A stretch of DNA of 59,806 bases from Candidatus Baldrarchaeota archaeon (GTDB taxonomy: Archaea > Asgardarchaeota > Baldrarchaeia > Baldrarchaeales > DXJG01): positions 1-59,806 of the forward strand of contig JAUQZC010000136.1 of NCBI GenBank assembly GCA_030587435.1, read 5' to 3'. Positions 9,383 through 18,382 of this stretch are shown piece after piece (within the stretch, counting starts at the first letter, position 1; every line of letters starts with the position of its first letter). Both the position numbers and the translations under genes were made by a program. The notes under the pieces were generated by a model that saw only the letters and a program-made list of their open reading frames with translations, had not been told where the DNA came from and did no database searches.

Positions 9383-9925
9383 ATGATCCGTTTATCTAAG
9401 TTAGATGGTTTTTGGATGTTCGAAACAGATGATGGCTATAAGATTAAGATCAGAAAGGCTGACATTAATGATAGAGAGGCTTTAATCAAATTTTATCAAA
9501 GTTTGGACATTGAAACTATCTATGATAGGTTTCTTTCCGTTATCAGAAATTTTAAGCCAATAGTTGAAAAGATCACATCTGATGATACTGGTTTTTGTGT
9601 TGTTGCAGAGTTTAACGGCAAAATTATTGGTGATGGAGAAGTTGTTTTCATCGAAAAACCTGTTCGCGCAGAAGTAGCCTTAGTGGTGAAAAGAGAGTGG
9701 AGACGTAAAAGAATAGGCACAGCACTAATTTTAGTTCTTAGAGAAATCGCATTAGAAAAGGGTATTAAGTGGGGATACGCGACGATATCTCTAAGTAACG
9801 TTGCATCACTTAAAATAGCGAAGAAAATGAACGCAGAAATTAAACGCATAGACGTAAACACAGTCAAAGTATGCCTTCCGTTAACCGGTGAAAAAGAAGG
9901 ATGCTGGAAAGGAAAAATTATATGA
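9383..9925 (+). CDS. GNAT family N-acetyltransferase
   Basis: The protein has 180 residues. The acetyl-CoA binding region is visible as VALVVKREWRRKRIGTALI (motif A, with the R/K-R-R-x-G-x-G/A signature) followed by a SNVASLKIAKKMN motif B. The N-terminal third contains the helix pair typical of GNAT substrate-binding parts. The acceptor (a protein N-terminus, lysine or a small molecule) cannot be inferred. It may be cotranscribed with the upstream gene, but its own TTTAAATAATTTA box precedes it at about 9358-9370. Confidence 0.8.
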   Translation: MIRLSKLDGFWMFETDDGYKIKIRKADINDREALIKFYQSLDIETIYDRFLSVIRNFKPIVEKITSDDTGFCVVAEFNGKIIGDGEVVFIEKPVRAEVALVVKREWRRKRIGTALILVLREIALEKGIKWGYATISLSNVASLKIAKKMNAEIKRIDVNTVKVCLPLTGEKEGCWKGKII

Positions 9926-10024
9926 TCTTCACGAATATTTTTAATTTTCGCGTACTCGTAGCTTAAGCGAATTTTTAAATATTCGTTATATCATTTACAT
10001 AGTCATCGTGCGGAGAGGGTATTT

Positions 10025-10756
10025 ATGGAAATCTCCAATAGAGGTTTGAGTTTAAGATTGTGGATTTTAGGCTTAAGCTTCTTTCTGCTACAAATTTTCC
10101 CGTACATAGTCTTTGGCTTCAGTTATATACCTAGAATAATATCTATACCAGATTTAATAGACCTCATATTGTATCCGTTTGTCATAGGCCTAACATTGTA
10201 CTCCATTTTCACATTTCTCGTAAGAAAAGAGGACAATATCTTCCTAAAACACTTGTTTGTTTGTCTTCTAATTCTTCACATAGAGGGTCATGGCTTACAT
10301 TGGGCCGCTAACGCCATAGACGTTACCATGAACCATACTGTAGGCGTACCCATCGCTCTACATGAGTATACTTATTTCCTGGATGAACACCTAGGTCATT
10401 GGCTTCTCTTCTACGCTCTTTTCGGAATGCTTCTATATTTCCTTCTAATTTCCATCATCAAAGATAGAGATGAAAAAATTGAAAATCGCTGGCTAGTTAA
10501 TCAAATTATTGCTTTTATCTTTGGCTTCAGTTTGATTGTCACCGGAATAGAGGCCCAAATACCATATGAAACAATAATCGCTGGACTCGTATTCCTTGCA
10601 ATTCCAATGGTTTCCCTAAGACAAAAAATAAGAGAAATGTTTAAGAAAAAATGTTTGGCAAGCTACATGTTCTCCACAGGTCTATGGATTGTAATTTTTG
10701 CAGCAATTTACTGGCTATTGTTTCACGGATTTCCGCAACCATCGGAATGGATGTAA
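10025..10756 (+). CDS. membrane protein with histidine-rich segments, unknown function
   Basis: I do not recognise a family. The 243 residues form about seven hydrophobic segments. Two membrane-edge motifs are rich in histidine and acidic residues: LHIEGHGLHWAANAID near residue 87 and the EHLGHW / LHEYTYFLDEH region near 120-130. Such motifs could bind metal or heme, but this is not demonstrable here. A GGAGAGGG ribosome-binding stretch and a TTTTTAAATATT box near 9972-9983 support expression from its own promoter. Confidence 0.7.
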   Translation: MEISNRGLSLRLWILGLSFFLLQIFPYIVFGFSYIPRIISIPDLIDLILYPFVIGLTLYSIFTFLVRKEDNIFLKHLFVCLLILHIEGHGLHWAANAIDVTMNHTVGVPIALHEYTYFLDEHLGHWLLFYALFGMLLYFLLISIIKDRDEKIENRWLVNQIIAFIFGFSLIVTGIEAQIPYETIIAGLVFLAIPMVSLRQKIREMFKKKCLASYMFSTGLWIVIFAAIYWLLFHGFPQPSEWM

Positions 10757-10836
10757 CAAAATCACACTAAATGGCACAAAACTACAATTCGTAGACTTTA
10801 ATAATGGTAATTGATAATTTGCATGGGTGATCTACG

Positions 10837-11991
10837 ATGCTTATTGATAATTTACCTGAGTTTTGCCTTGAAAGATGGCAAAGCCTAAGAGAAAACTATG
10901 CAAAGACACTTTTAAGTGAAAGCGGTGTAGAACCGCTCACCATAGCTGAACTAGAAGAACTTTATGGAAAACCAATCATAGACTCTAGTTTAGCGCTGGG
11001 ATATGGATGGACAAAAGGAAGTCCAGAACTCAGAAGTAAAATAGCTGAACTTTACGATGAGGTTTCAAAAGACAACATACTTATCACTTGTGGAGGTGCC
11101 GAAGCAAACCTTCTTACCACCTTAGCTTTAGTAGAGAAAGGAGATACAATTGTTGTTGAAATGCCAAACTACATGCAAATACCAGGTCTACTAAAATGGA
11201 GAGGAGCAAAAGTCATAGAAATTTGGCGTAAACCCGAAAGAAACTTTCAACTATCCACAGATGAATTAGTTAAAACTATAGAAGAGTATAAACCGAAAGC
11301 ATTTTTCGCAATAAACCCAAATAACCCAACCGGACAATTCCTCAAAGAAAAAGAACTAAGAGAAATAGCCGAAGTAGCAAATAAAAACAACACAATATTG
11401 GTTTTCGACGAAATTTATAGAGGTTTAGAACACGGCTCACCTACGCCTCCAAGCGTAATAGACTTAGTTGGCATTGAAATGGGAATAGTTACTTCAAGTT
11501 TATCTAAAGTCTTTGGGCTACCTGGGCTAAGAATAGGCTGGGTAGTAGCTAGAAAAAGATTAGTAGAGAAACTCTGGTCAATAAAAGACTATACAACAAT
11601 CGCGCCTTCAAAGATAAGCGACCACATAGCAACCATAGCGTTATCAGAAAACGTAAGGGAAAAACTAGTTGAAAGAGCTAAGAAAATAGTCAAAGAAAAC
11701 AAGAAAGTCTTAAGAAATTTATCATCAAAGTATAGCGATGTAATGAGAATAGTTTGGCCTGAAGCCGCATCGTTTTTCATAGCTGAAATCAACTGGGCCG
11801 AGAACAGCGAAGAAATTTGCGAAAAACTTTTTGAGAAGTACGGGATATTAATCTGTCCAGGAACCTGCTTTAACCTAAGCAAGTACGTTAGAGTAACTTT
11901 AGGTCAAGAAACAAGAAAATACGAGAAAAACATAACTGAACTTTTTGAAGCCCTAGCAAAACTGAAATCAATTCAATCAAAAAGTAGATAA
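10837..11991 (+). CDS. class I/II PLP aminotransferase
   Basis: This is a fold-type I aminotransferase of 384 residues. It has NPNNPTGQ, the PLP aspartate in VFDEIYRG, the Schiff-base lysine in SSLSKVFGLPGLRIGW and the C-terminal substrate-carboxylate arginine in YVRVTLG. The sequence is close to the aspartate aminotransferase I-gamma group, and some relatives act on other amino acids or in peptide antibiotic synthesis, so the substrate stays open. ATG 10837 follows GGGTGAT at five bases. No obvious pathway partner is next to it. Confidence 0.85.
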   Translation: MLIDNLPEFCLERWQSLRENYAKTLLSESGVEPLTIAELEELYGKPIIDSSLALGYGWTKGSPELRSKIAELYDEVSKDNILITCGGAEANLLTTLALVEKGDTIVVEMPNYMQIPGLLKWRGAKVIEIWRKPERNFQLSTDELVKTIEEYKPKAFFAINPNNPTGQFLKEKELREIAEVANKNNTILVFDEIYRGLEHGSPTPPSVIDLVGIEMGIVTSSLSKVFGLPGLRIGWVVARKRLVEKLWSIKDYTTIAPSKISDHIATIALSENVREKLVERAKKIVKENKKVLRNLSSKYSDVMRIVWPEAASFFIAEINWAENSEEICEKLFEKYGILICPGTCFNLSKYVRVTLGQETRKYEKNITELFEALAKLKSIQSKSR

Positions 11992-12002
11992 ATATCTATC
12001 AT

Positions 12003-12436
12003 TTAAAAATACTATTCTATCGTCTTTTAATTCTCTACCTTTTTTAGAAAACATGAAGAACTGGCTAAACAATTTTGCAAGTAATTTTAGAATAAGTTTG
12101 CTATAGTGATTATATTTCTTTTACTTTTGACTATCCATTTCTTTCTCGTGTTAGATCTAATTAAAACTTGTTAAAAGACGAAGTAAAGGGCAAAATAATT
12201 TAAACACTTCTTATCTGAACTTTAAGGGCTTAACACAATAGTTACACCGCGTAGAAGCTAACTTCATGCGAGATCTCAAACATGGTTTCTGTTTACACAG
12301 CTTCAACAATTCACTTTGGAAAATGGTTAAAACATTAGATTTCGTTTGCGTAATTAAAGCCCTATACATGAAATTGTCGACTTGTAAACTGCGAAGTAAC
12401 ACGAAATAGATTAAAATCTAGCTTGGAGGTATGAAA
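12003..12436. other. gene-poor stretch
   Basis: No convincing gene is present. A minus-strand frame at 12211-12402 (63 residues, cysteine/arginine-rich end) looks unlike the neighbouring proteins and might be a scrap of a mobile-element gene, but I cannot name it. The right edge carries the GGAGGT (12425-12430) that serves the next gene. Confidence 0.35.
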
Positions 12437-13969
12437 ATGAACAGCGTCAAAGATTTCGAAGCAAAAGAAGTCTTAAAATATTTCTTTGAACCAAGAAACG
12501 TCGCCATAATTGGGGCGTCACACCATGAAAGTAAACCGGGTTATCACGTTCTTGAAAACTTTGTAGTTAATAAGGAGAAAGGAGTTTTTAAAGGGGAAGT
12601 TTACCCCATCAATCCTAAAGGTGGAGAAATTTTAGGCTTAAAAGTTTATAGAAGTGTTTTAGAAATACCAAGCGAAGTCGACCATGCAGTAATTATTGTT
12701 CCCGCTGCAATAGTGCCCAAGGTTTTAGAAGAATGTGGCAAAAAAGGTGTAAAAGCCGTAACAATCATCAGCTCTGGCTTCAGTGAAATAGGGAACATAG
12801 AACTAGAGGAAGAAGTCAAACGAATAGCCAAGAAATACAAGATCCGTATTATTGGGCCAAATGGGCTTGGAGTCTTCAGCCCCTACACCGGCGTTGACAC
12901 AATTTTTCTTCCGCCCTTTAAAAAGAACGGTTACGGTAAAGAGTTATTAAGTACACCCAGACCGCAAAAAGGCTACATTGCATTAATAAGTCAGTCTGGA
13001 GCCTTTGGAACATCTGCGCTCGACTACACAGCTGGTATAGGAATAGGAATAAGTAAATTCGTAAGCTATGGAAACAGAATTGATATCGACGAAGCGCCAA
13101 TAATTAGATATCTTGGAGACGATCCCTCAACAAGAGTAATCACCATCTACGTCGAAGGCATCCACAGAGGCAGAGAATTCATGGAAGCATGCAAAGAAGT
13201 AACTTTGAAGAAGCCAATAATAGTTTTAAAAGCTGGAAGAACCAGCGCAGGTACCAGAGCTGCTGCGAGCCACACAGCATCACTAGCAGGAAGCATCCAA
13301 ATATACAATGCCGCTTTCAAACAATCAGGTTGCATCGCAGCTGACACACTAGAAGCCCTATTCGATATGGCTAAAGCACTAGTTTTTCAGCCTCCAGCTA
13401 AAGGTCGAAATGTTGCAATTCTCACAGATGGCGGAGGTTTCGGAGTCATAGCAGCTGATATGTGTGAATATTTAGGGTTAAACGTACCTACGTTTTCCGG
13501 AGAACTTCAACAGAAATTTGAAGAACTAAAAAGGAAAGGAGATTTGCCAGAGTTTGCTGCGACCAAGAATCCAATCGATGTTACTGGAATTGCAACGAGT
13601 GAGATGTATGAGATATCTGCAGAACTTGCATTATCAAGTGACGAAGTAGACTCTCTCATAGTAATAGCTTTACATCATCCAGCGACGTTGCACGACGATG
13701 TAGCCGATAGAATCGCTAGGGTTGCTGAAAAATACAGGAAACCAGTTGTTGCAGTTGATGTAGGGGAAACAGATTATGCCAGATATCTCAGAAGAAGATT
13801 TGAAGAACTGCATATCCCATCTTACCCATCGCCTGAAAGAGCTGTAAAGGCAATAAAAGCCTTAACAGAATATGGAGAATATCTTAAAAAGAGAGGAGTG
13901 CTTGAAGAATATCTAAAAAAATGGAAGCCCTTGTCATCGCTAAAACGAAACAACGTATCAATATCTTAA
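12437..13969 (+). CDS. acdA: ADP-forming acyl/acetyl-CoA synthetase, alpha subunit
   Basis: The protein carries the CoA-binding Rossmann domain (IIGASHHESKPG), the succinyl-CoA-synthetase-like domain (IGPNGLG, SQSGAFG) and the phosphorylated histidine in SHTASLAGS. These enzymes convert acyl-CoA, ADP and phosphate to acid, CoA and ATP and are the energy-yielding step of peptide or sugar fermentation in many archaea. At about 510 residues it matches a lone alpha subunit. The ATP-grasp beta subunit is not in the window and would be encoded elsewhere. GGAGGT abuts the first ATG (12431), so the second ATG at 12437 (six-base spacing) is the more likely start. Confidence 0.85.
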   Translation: MNSVKDFEAKEVLKYFFEPRNVAIIGASHHESKPGYHVLENFVVNKEKGVFKGEVYPINPKGGEILGLKVYRSVLEIPSEVDHAVIIVPAAIVPKVLEECGKKGVKAVTIISSGFSEIGNIELEEEVKRIAKKYKIRIIGPNGLGVFSPYTGVDTIFLPPFKKNGYGKELLSTPRPQKGYIALISQSGAFGTSALDYTAGIGIGISKFVSYGNRIDIDEAPIIRYLGDDPSTRVITIYVEGIHRGREFMEACKEVTLKKPIIVLKAGRTSAGTRAAASHTASLAGSIQIYNAAFKQSGCIAADTLEALFDMAKALVFQPPAKGRNVAILTDGGGFGVIAADMCEYLGLNVPTFSGELQQKFEELKRKGDLPEFAATKNPIDVTGIATSEMYEISAELALSSDEVDSLIVIALHHPATLHDDVADRIARVAEKYRKPVVAVDVGETDYARYLRRRFEELHIPSYPSPERAVKAIKALTEYGEYLKKRGVLEEYLKKWKPLSSLKRNNVSIS

Positions 13970-14114
13970 TCTTACCTAACTGTATTTTATTAGATTAGCG
14001 CCATTTATTTTCAGCTTAATCCATTTTTCTACCTGCATTTATAAAAGAGACGCATCCACGTATTCTATTAAGTATTTTCTTTCTGGGCAACAATTTTTGA
14101 CCTTAGAGTATGCT

Positions 14115-14125
14115 AAATATTTAAA
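14115..14125 (+). promoter_or_regulatory. TATA-like box
   Basis: AAATATTTAAA lies about 28 bases before ATG 14146, which would make that start nearly leaderless. A GGAGGT at 14155-14160 instead points to a TTG at 14167, so the gene may use either. Confidence 0.45.
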
Positions 14126-14145
14126 GAGCTTGATAGTGCTATTTT

Positions 14146-15498
14146 ATGAATGACGGAGGTATCCCTTTGAAGCCATCCAACTCCGCTGGAAAATCGGAAG
14201 AACTACTAGTAAACTACAACTTACTGCCAGAGATACGTTCATCACATTTGCCTAAACGTGTCTACATTTGGGATGAAACCCTTAGAGACGGTGAACAAAC
14301 TCCTGGCGTCGCATTAACGCCTGACGAAAAATTGGAAATCGCCAAGCTAATGGATGAAATGGGAGTTTCCATAATTGCTGTAGGTTATCCAGCAGTTTCA
14401 GAAACTGAGAAAGAAGCCGTAAAACTGGTTGCAAGCGAAGGTCTTACAAAAGCTAAGGTTGCAGCACCAGCTAGACCCACGAAAAAAGATATTGACTTAG
14501 TTATCGAATGTAACGCAGACGAAGTACCTATTTTTCTCGCAACAAGCGATCTACACCTAAGATATAAACTTAAAATGTCTAGAGAAGAATCCATAAAGAA
14601 AGCTGTAGAAGCTGTTGAATACGCAAAGGACCACGGATTAATTGTTGATTTTGTTGCCGAAGACTGTTCTAGATCACATTTAACACATCTAAAAAACATA
14701 TTCAAAGCAGTAGCTGAAGCCAAAGCAGACAAAATAGTTATTGCAGATACTGTCGGATTCATGCTGCCAGCCTCAATGAAATACCTCACTTCAAAAATAA
14801 GAGACTTCCTATGGGAAGAATGTAAACTAAAAATTCCCCTTGCCGTTCACTGTCATAATGATTTTGGCCTTGCAACAGCAAACACGTTAGCTGCAGTTGA
14901 AGAAGGAGTTACATATCCCCATGTTACTGTTAACGGCTACGGAGAAAGAGCTGGAAACGCGCCCTTCGAAGAAGTTGTAATGGCACTAGAAATCCTTTAC
15001 GACGTTAGAACAGGAATAAAAAAGGAAAAAATATACGAGTTATCACTTTTAGTCGAAGAAAAATTTGGTTTACCTCTCCCCGTACACAAAGCTATTGTCG
15101 GGCGAAATGCATTCAGCCATGAATCAGGAATACATGTTCACGGCGTTATGGCTCACAGCTTAACTTATGAGCCGTTCTCCCCAGAAACAATTGGTAGACA
15201 ACGCAAATTCTACTTTGGAAAACACACAGGTAAATATCATGTTGAAGCAAGACTTAAAACCCTCGGAATAACAGTATCCGAGGGAAAACTTAGGGAAATA
15301 GTTGACAGAATCAAAAAACTTCATGAAATTAAAAAGCGATACAGAAGCAAAAAACAGTTAGAGCAAATTAAAGAGTTCATGGAAAAAGTTCAAACAGGAG
15401 TAACTGAAGAAGAATTTTTCAAAATTGTAGAAGAAGTAACAGGAATAAAAATTACAAAGAGGAAAATACCTCCACCAAAATTTAGAAAAGAAACATAA
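14146..15498 (+). CDS. homocitrate / isopropylmalate / citramalate synthase family enzyme
   Basis: A DRE-TIM metallolyase condensing acetyl-CoA with a 2-oxoacid. The metal- and substrate-site motifs are present: DETLRDGEQTPG, VHCHNDFGLATAN, and SGIHVHG. The C-terminal region is a roughly 80-residue charged helical part rather than a full LeuA allosteric domain, which fits homocitrate synthase/NifV/AksA-type enzymes better than regulated LeuA. Substrate (2-oxoglutarate, 2-oxoisovalerate or pyruvate) cannot be assigned. A beta-decarboxylating dehydrogenase gene converges on it, separated by only one base, and leuC/leuD-type genes lie 12 kb away, so a 2-oxoacid chain-elongation pathway is plausible. 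Confidence 0.8.
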   Translation: MNDGGIPLKPSNSAGKSEELLVNYNLLPEIRSSHLPKRVYIWDETLRDGEQTPGVALTPDEKLEIAKLMDEMGVSIIAVGYPAVSETEKEAVKLVASEGLTKAKVAAPARPTKKDIDLVIECNADEVPIFLATSDLHLRYKLKMSREESIKKAVEAVEYAKDHGLIVDFVAEDCSRSHLTHLKNIFKAVAEAKADKIVIADTVGFMLPASMKYLTSKIRDFLWEECKLKIPLAVHCHNDFGLATANTLAAVEEGVTYPHVTVNGYGERAGNAPFEEVVMALEILYDVRTGIKKEKIYELSLLVEEKFGLPLPVHKAIVGRNAFSHESGIHVHGVMAHSLTYEPFSPETIGRQRKFYFGKHTGKYHVEARLKTLGITVSEGKLREIVDRIKKLHEIKKRYRSKKQLEQIKEFMEKVQTGVTEEEFFKIVEEVTGIKITKRKIPPPKFRKET

Positions 15499-15499
15499 T

Positions 15500-16654
15500 C
15501 TAAACTTCATGCTTTATTTCTTCTACTATTGCATCTCCAACCTCAGACGTCTTAGAAGGTTTAACATTTGAATAAGGCCCATAACAAAGATCGAAGGTTC
15601 TTATTTTTCCTTCTTTTAACACTTTTTTAACTGCTTTTTCTATTAATTCAGCGCCTTTCTTACATTTTTGATCATTTCGCTTCTCAAACAACCATTCTAA
15701 CATCATTTTTGCGGCTAGTATGGCTGCTATCGGATTTGCCTTTTCTTGTCCAGCAATATCAGGTGAACTACCATGAACAGGCTCAAACATAGCATGTTTA
15801 TCTCCAATATTCCCACTAGGTGCCATACCTAAACCGCCTTGCAACGCAGCCCCCAAATCAGTTAAAATGTCACCAAACATGTTAGGAGAAACAACAACAT
15901 CAAATTTCTCTGGAAAACATACCATTTGCATAGCCATAGTATCAACGTACATATAGTCTTTTTCAACTTGGGGAAACTCTTCTGCTACCATGTTATATAT
16001 TTCACGGAAAAGCTGGCATCCCCGTAGCAAATTGCTTTTATCAACACACGTAACCCTAAGCTTCTTATCAAGTGGTGCTCCTTTTCCCCTTTTAACGCAA
16101 AGATTGAAAGCATATCTTATTACCCGCTCAGCTCCCTTCCTAGTTATTACACGTACATCAATTGCTAACTCCTTTTCCTCTCCGCGACTTAACATTCCTC
16201 TAATAGGAACATAGATATCTTCGGTATTTTCCCTTACAAAAACAAAATCTATATGCTCTGATTCTTTGTATGCAAGAAGAGATGGAACCCCGGGATATAA
16301 TTTGACTGGTCGAACATTTGCGTAAAGATCTAAACCAAATCTTAGGGAGAAAATCACATTCGAGCCTGCTAAGTCACCATTTGGAAGTCTAACTGGTTTT
16401 CCATTTTTAACCCAGCCAACAGCTCCAAAAAGAATAGCATCACTTTCCTTACATGTTTGCCAAGCATCCTCAGGCCACTCTAAACCAGTTTTAAGATAGT
16501 ATTCCCCGCCACAAGGAAATTCCACAAACTCAAAATCTAAATTCACTGCTTCACCTACAGCCTTAAGAACCTTTACAGCTTCCGGAATAACCTCTCTGCC
16601 TATACCATCACCTGGCAACACAACTATACGATACTTCCTCAACTTGGACACCAA
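15500..16654 (-). CDS. isopropylmalate/isocitrate-type beta-decarboxylating dehydrogenase
   Basis: The family fingerprint is clear: [12 protein letters not shown] at the start, the arginine-bearing [12 protein letters not shown], the tyrosine in [10 protein letters not shown], metal aspartates in [12 protein letters not shown] and the NAD-site [13 protein letters not shown]. The protein is 384 residues. The substrate could be 3-isopropylmalate, homoisocitrate, tartrate/malate or isocitrate; the VRENTEDIY form is shared by isocitrate- and IPM-type enzymes. The frame opens with TTG 16654 then GTG 16651, with no clear ribosome-binding site. It lies 12 bases after the DUF35 gene and is probably read through from it. 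Confidence 0.8.
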   Translation of the reverse strand: MVSKLRKYRIVVLPGDGIGREVIPEAVKVLKAVGEAVNLDFEFVEFPCGGEYYLKTGLEWPEDAWQTCKESDAILFGAVGWVKNGKPVRLPNGDLAGSNVIFSLRFGLDLYANVRPVKLYPGVPSLLAYKESEHIDFVFVRENTEDIYVPIRGMLSRGEEKELAIDVRVITRKGAERVIRYAFNLCVKRGKGAPLDKKLRVTCVDKSNLLRGCQLFREIYNMVAEEFPQVEKDYMYVDTMAMQMVCFPEKFDVVVSPNMFGDILTDLGAALQGGLGMAPSGNIGDKHAMFEPVHGSSPDIAGQEKANPIAAILAAKMMLEWLFEKRNDQKCKKGAELIEKAVKKVLKEGKIRTFDLCYGPYSNVKPSKTSEVGDAIVEEIKHEV

Positions 16655-16666
16655 ATAAAAGAAATG

Positions 16667-17059
16667 TTATTTTTCTGGTTCAAATGCTAAAAGCACTTTT
16701 TCATCGCTTTCGATGAAAGTTACTTTAAGAGGCATTCCAGTTTTTATTGTCTCAGGCTTATTTGGATCAACACCAACGATTCTAGCCATTATTCTAGGGC
16801 CCTCTTCTAGCTGAACCACACCAACTACGAAGGGAGCATCGTTTAGAAATCTTTTGGCTGCAACATGAATAACTGTAAACGTGTGAAGACTGCCTTTTCC
16901 ACTGAATTCAACCCATTCAAACTCCTTTGAGCCACATTTTTTACAAATCGACTTAGGCGGCAAAATATAGGCTCCACAACTCTTGCATTTCAAGCCCATA
17001 AACTTCTTCTCGCTGACAAATTCAAAATATTTCTTAACAAGCCTTTCAACTTCCTCCAT
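16667..17059 (-). CDS. DUF35 OB-fold/zinc-ribbon acyl-CoA-associated protein
   Basis: A 130-residue protein with a rubredoxin-like zinc ribbon (CKSCG then CKKCGS) followed by an OB-fold (DUF35_N plus DUF35). In archaeal acetyl-CoA acetyltransferase/HMG-CoA synthase complexes this family bridges the two enzymes and holds CoA; in actinobacterial steroid degradation its relatives pair with aldolases. The gene has AGGAGGT six bases before ATG 17059 and follows the thiolase gene by four bases, so the pair is an operon and the products very likely form a complex. No HMG-CoA synthase gene is present in the window. Confidence 0.85.
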   Translation of the reverse strand: MEEVERLVKKYFEFVSEKKFMGLKCKSCGAYILPPKSICKKCGSKEFEWVEFSGKGSLHTFTVIHVAAKRFLNDAPFVVGVVQLEEGPRIMARIVGVDPNKPETIKTGMPLKVTFIESDEKVLLAFEPEK

Positions 17060-17063
17060 ACTT

Positions 17064-18224
17064 CTACCTCCTAAGAATGTGAACAGTCACAGTTGCACCA
17101 GTCCCACCAACATTATGAGTTAAACCTATCTCAGCACCATCTACCTGGCGTTTACCTGCTTCTCCACGAAGCTGATGAACAACTTCAACTATCTGAGCAA
17201 CCCCCGTCGCACCCACAGGATGACCCTTAGCTTTAAGGCCACCAGAAGTATTTACAGGTATTCTACCACCTATCTCGGTTTCTCCCTCTTCAATAAGTTT
17301 TCCTCCCTCGCCCTTCTTGCAGAAGCCAAGGTCTTCGTAAGCAATAATCTCAGCGATAGTAAAACAGTCATGTACTTCGGCAACATCAACATCCTTAGGT
17401 TCAACCCCAGCCATCTTATAAGCTTGTTCGGCTGCTATTCTAGCAGCCTTAAACGTCGTTAAATCCTCTCTTTCACATAAAGCGATAGTATCACTTGCTT
17501 GAGCAGAAGCAGTAATCCAAACAGGAGTATCCGTATATTTTTTGGCAACATCTTCACTGGCAAGAATTATTACAGCAGCCCCATCACTTATAGGGGAGCA
17601 GTCAAACAATTTGAGAGGCCAAGCGATAACCCTACTGTTGAGCACAGTTTCAATGGTTATCTCTTTATGAAATTGAGCATACGGGTTAAATAGCGCATTA
17701 CGATGGTTTTTAACAGCAACAGCAGCCATCTGCTCCTCTGTTGTCCCATACTTATCCATGTGCGCCTTTGCCATTAAAGCAAAAACCCCTGGAAACGTTA
17801 ATCCTTCAGCTGCTTCAAACAAGTCATCGCTAGCTAAAGCCAAAGCCTCTGTAACATCAGATGTAGGGAAATCCGTCATTTTCTCAACTCCAGCAACCAA
17901 AACAATGTCTCTAAGACCAGAAGCAATGGATATGTACCCCATTCTTACCGCGGCACCGCTACTAGCACAAGCTCCTTCGGTATGGGTGGCTGGAATTCCT
18001 GTAAGACCTATATAATCTATTACGAGGGGAGCTATGTGGCCTTGATGTTCTAAAACATCTGGTAGAAAGCTTCCTACAAATGCTTCTTCTATATCTTTTA
18101 GGTCGATTCCTGCATCCTCTATAGCTTTAAAAGCTGCTTCAGCGAAAAGTTCGCGGCTACTAACCTTTGGATGTTTTCCAAACTTGGTTAATCCAACACC
18201 AATTACAGCGACTTTCCTTTTCAT
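17064..18224 (-). CDS. thiolase (acetyl-CoA acetyltransferase family)
   Basis: A 386-residue thiolase of the archaeal/SCP2-like group. It retains the nucleophilic cysteine in EGACASSGAA, the histidine in EVHDCFTIAE and the GHPVGATG histidine, so it should be catalytically active. It lacks the second C-terminal cysteine of classical bacterial thiolases; the end reads HNVGGTGATVT, as in archaeal homologues that work with DUF35. The partner DUF35 gene is directly downstream. Expected reaction: condensation of two acetyl-CoA or cleavage of a 3-ketoacyl-CoA. Confidence 0.9.
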   Translation of the reverse strand: MKRKVAVIGVGLTKFGKHPKVSSRELFAEAAFKAIEDAGIDLKDIEEAFVGSFLPDVLEHQGHIAPLVIDYIGLTGIPATHTEGACASSGAAVRMGYISIASGLRDIVLVAGVEKMTDFPTSDVTEALALASDDLFEAAEGLTFPGVFALMAKAHMDKYGTTEEQMAAVAVKNHRNALFNPYAQFHKEITIETVLNSRVIAWPLKLFDCSPISDGAAVIILASEDVAKKYTDTPVWITASAQASDTIALCEREDLTTFKAARIAAEQAYKMAGVEPKDVDVAEVHDCFTIAEIIAYEDLGFCKKGEGGKLIEEGETEIGGRIPVNTSGGLKAKGHPVGATGVAQIVEVVHQLRGEAGKRQVDGAEIGLTHNVGGTGATVTVHILRR

Positions 18225-18382
18225 CCCGCCCAGGTCTCCTTAAGAATTTTCGGTGAATATTAGGCAAAAAACTAATTATTAAAACTTTCTAAGCCGATTG
18301 ACCAAAAAAGTAAAACTAAGAATAAACAAATATACTTTGACTATTTTATATATGTAAAATATAGTTGAGTGTGACAATAAGC

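Noticed and set aside
12211..12402. Transposase remnant
   Set aside because: No recognisable catalytic motif or terminal repeat; recorded only as an unexplained frame.
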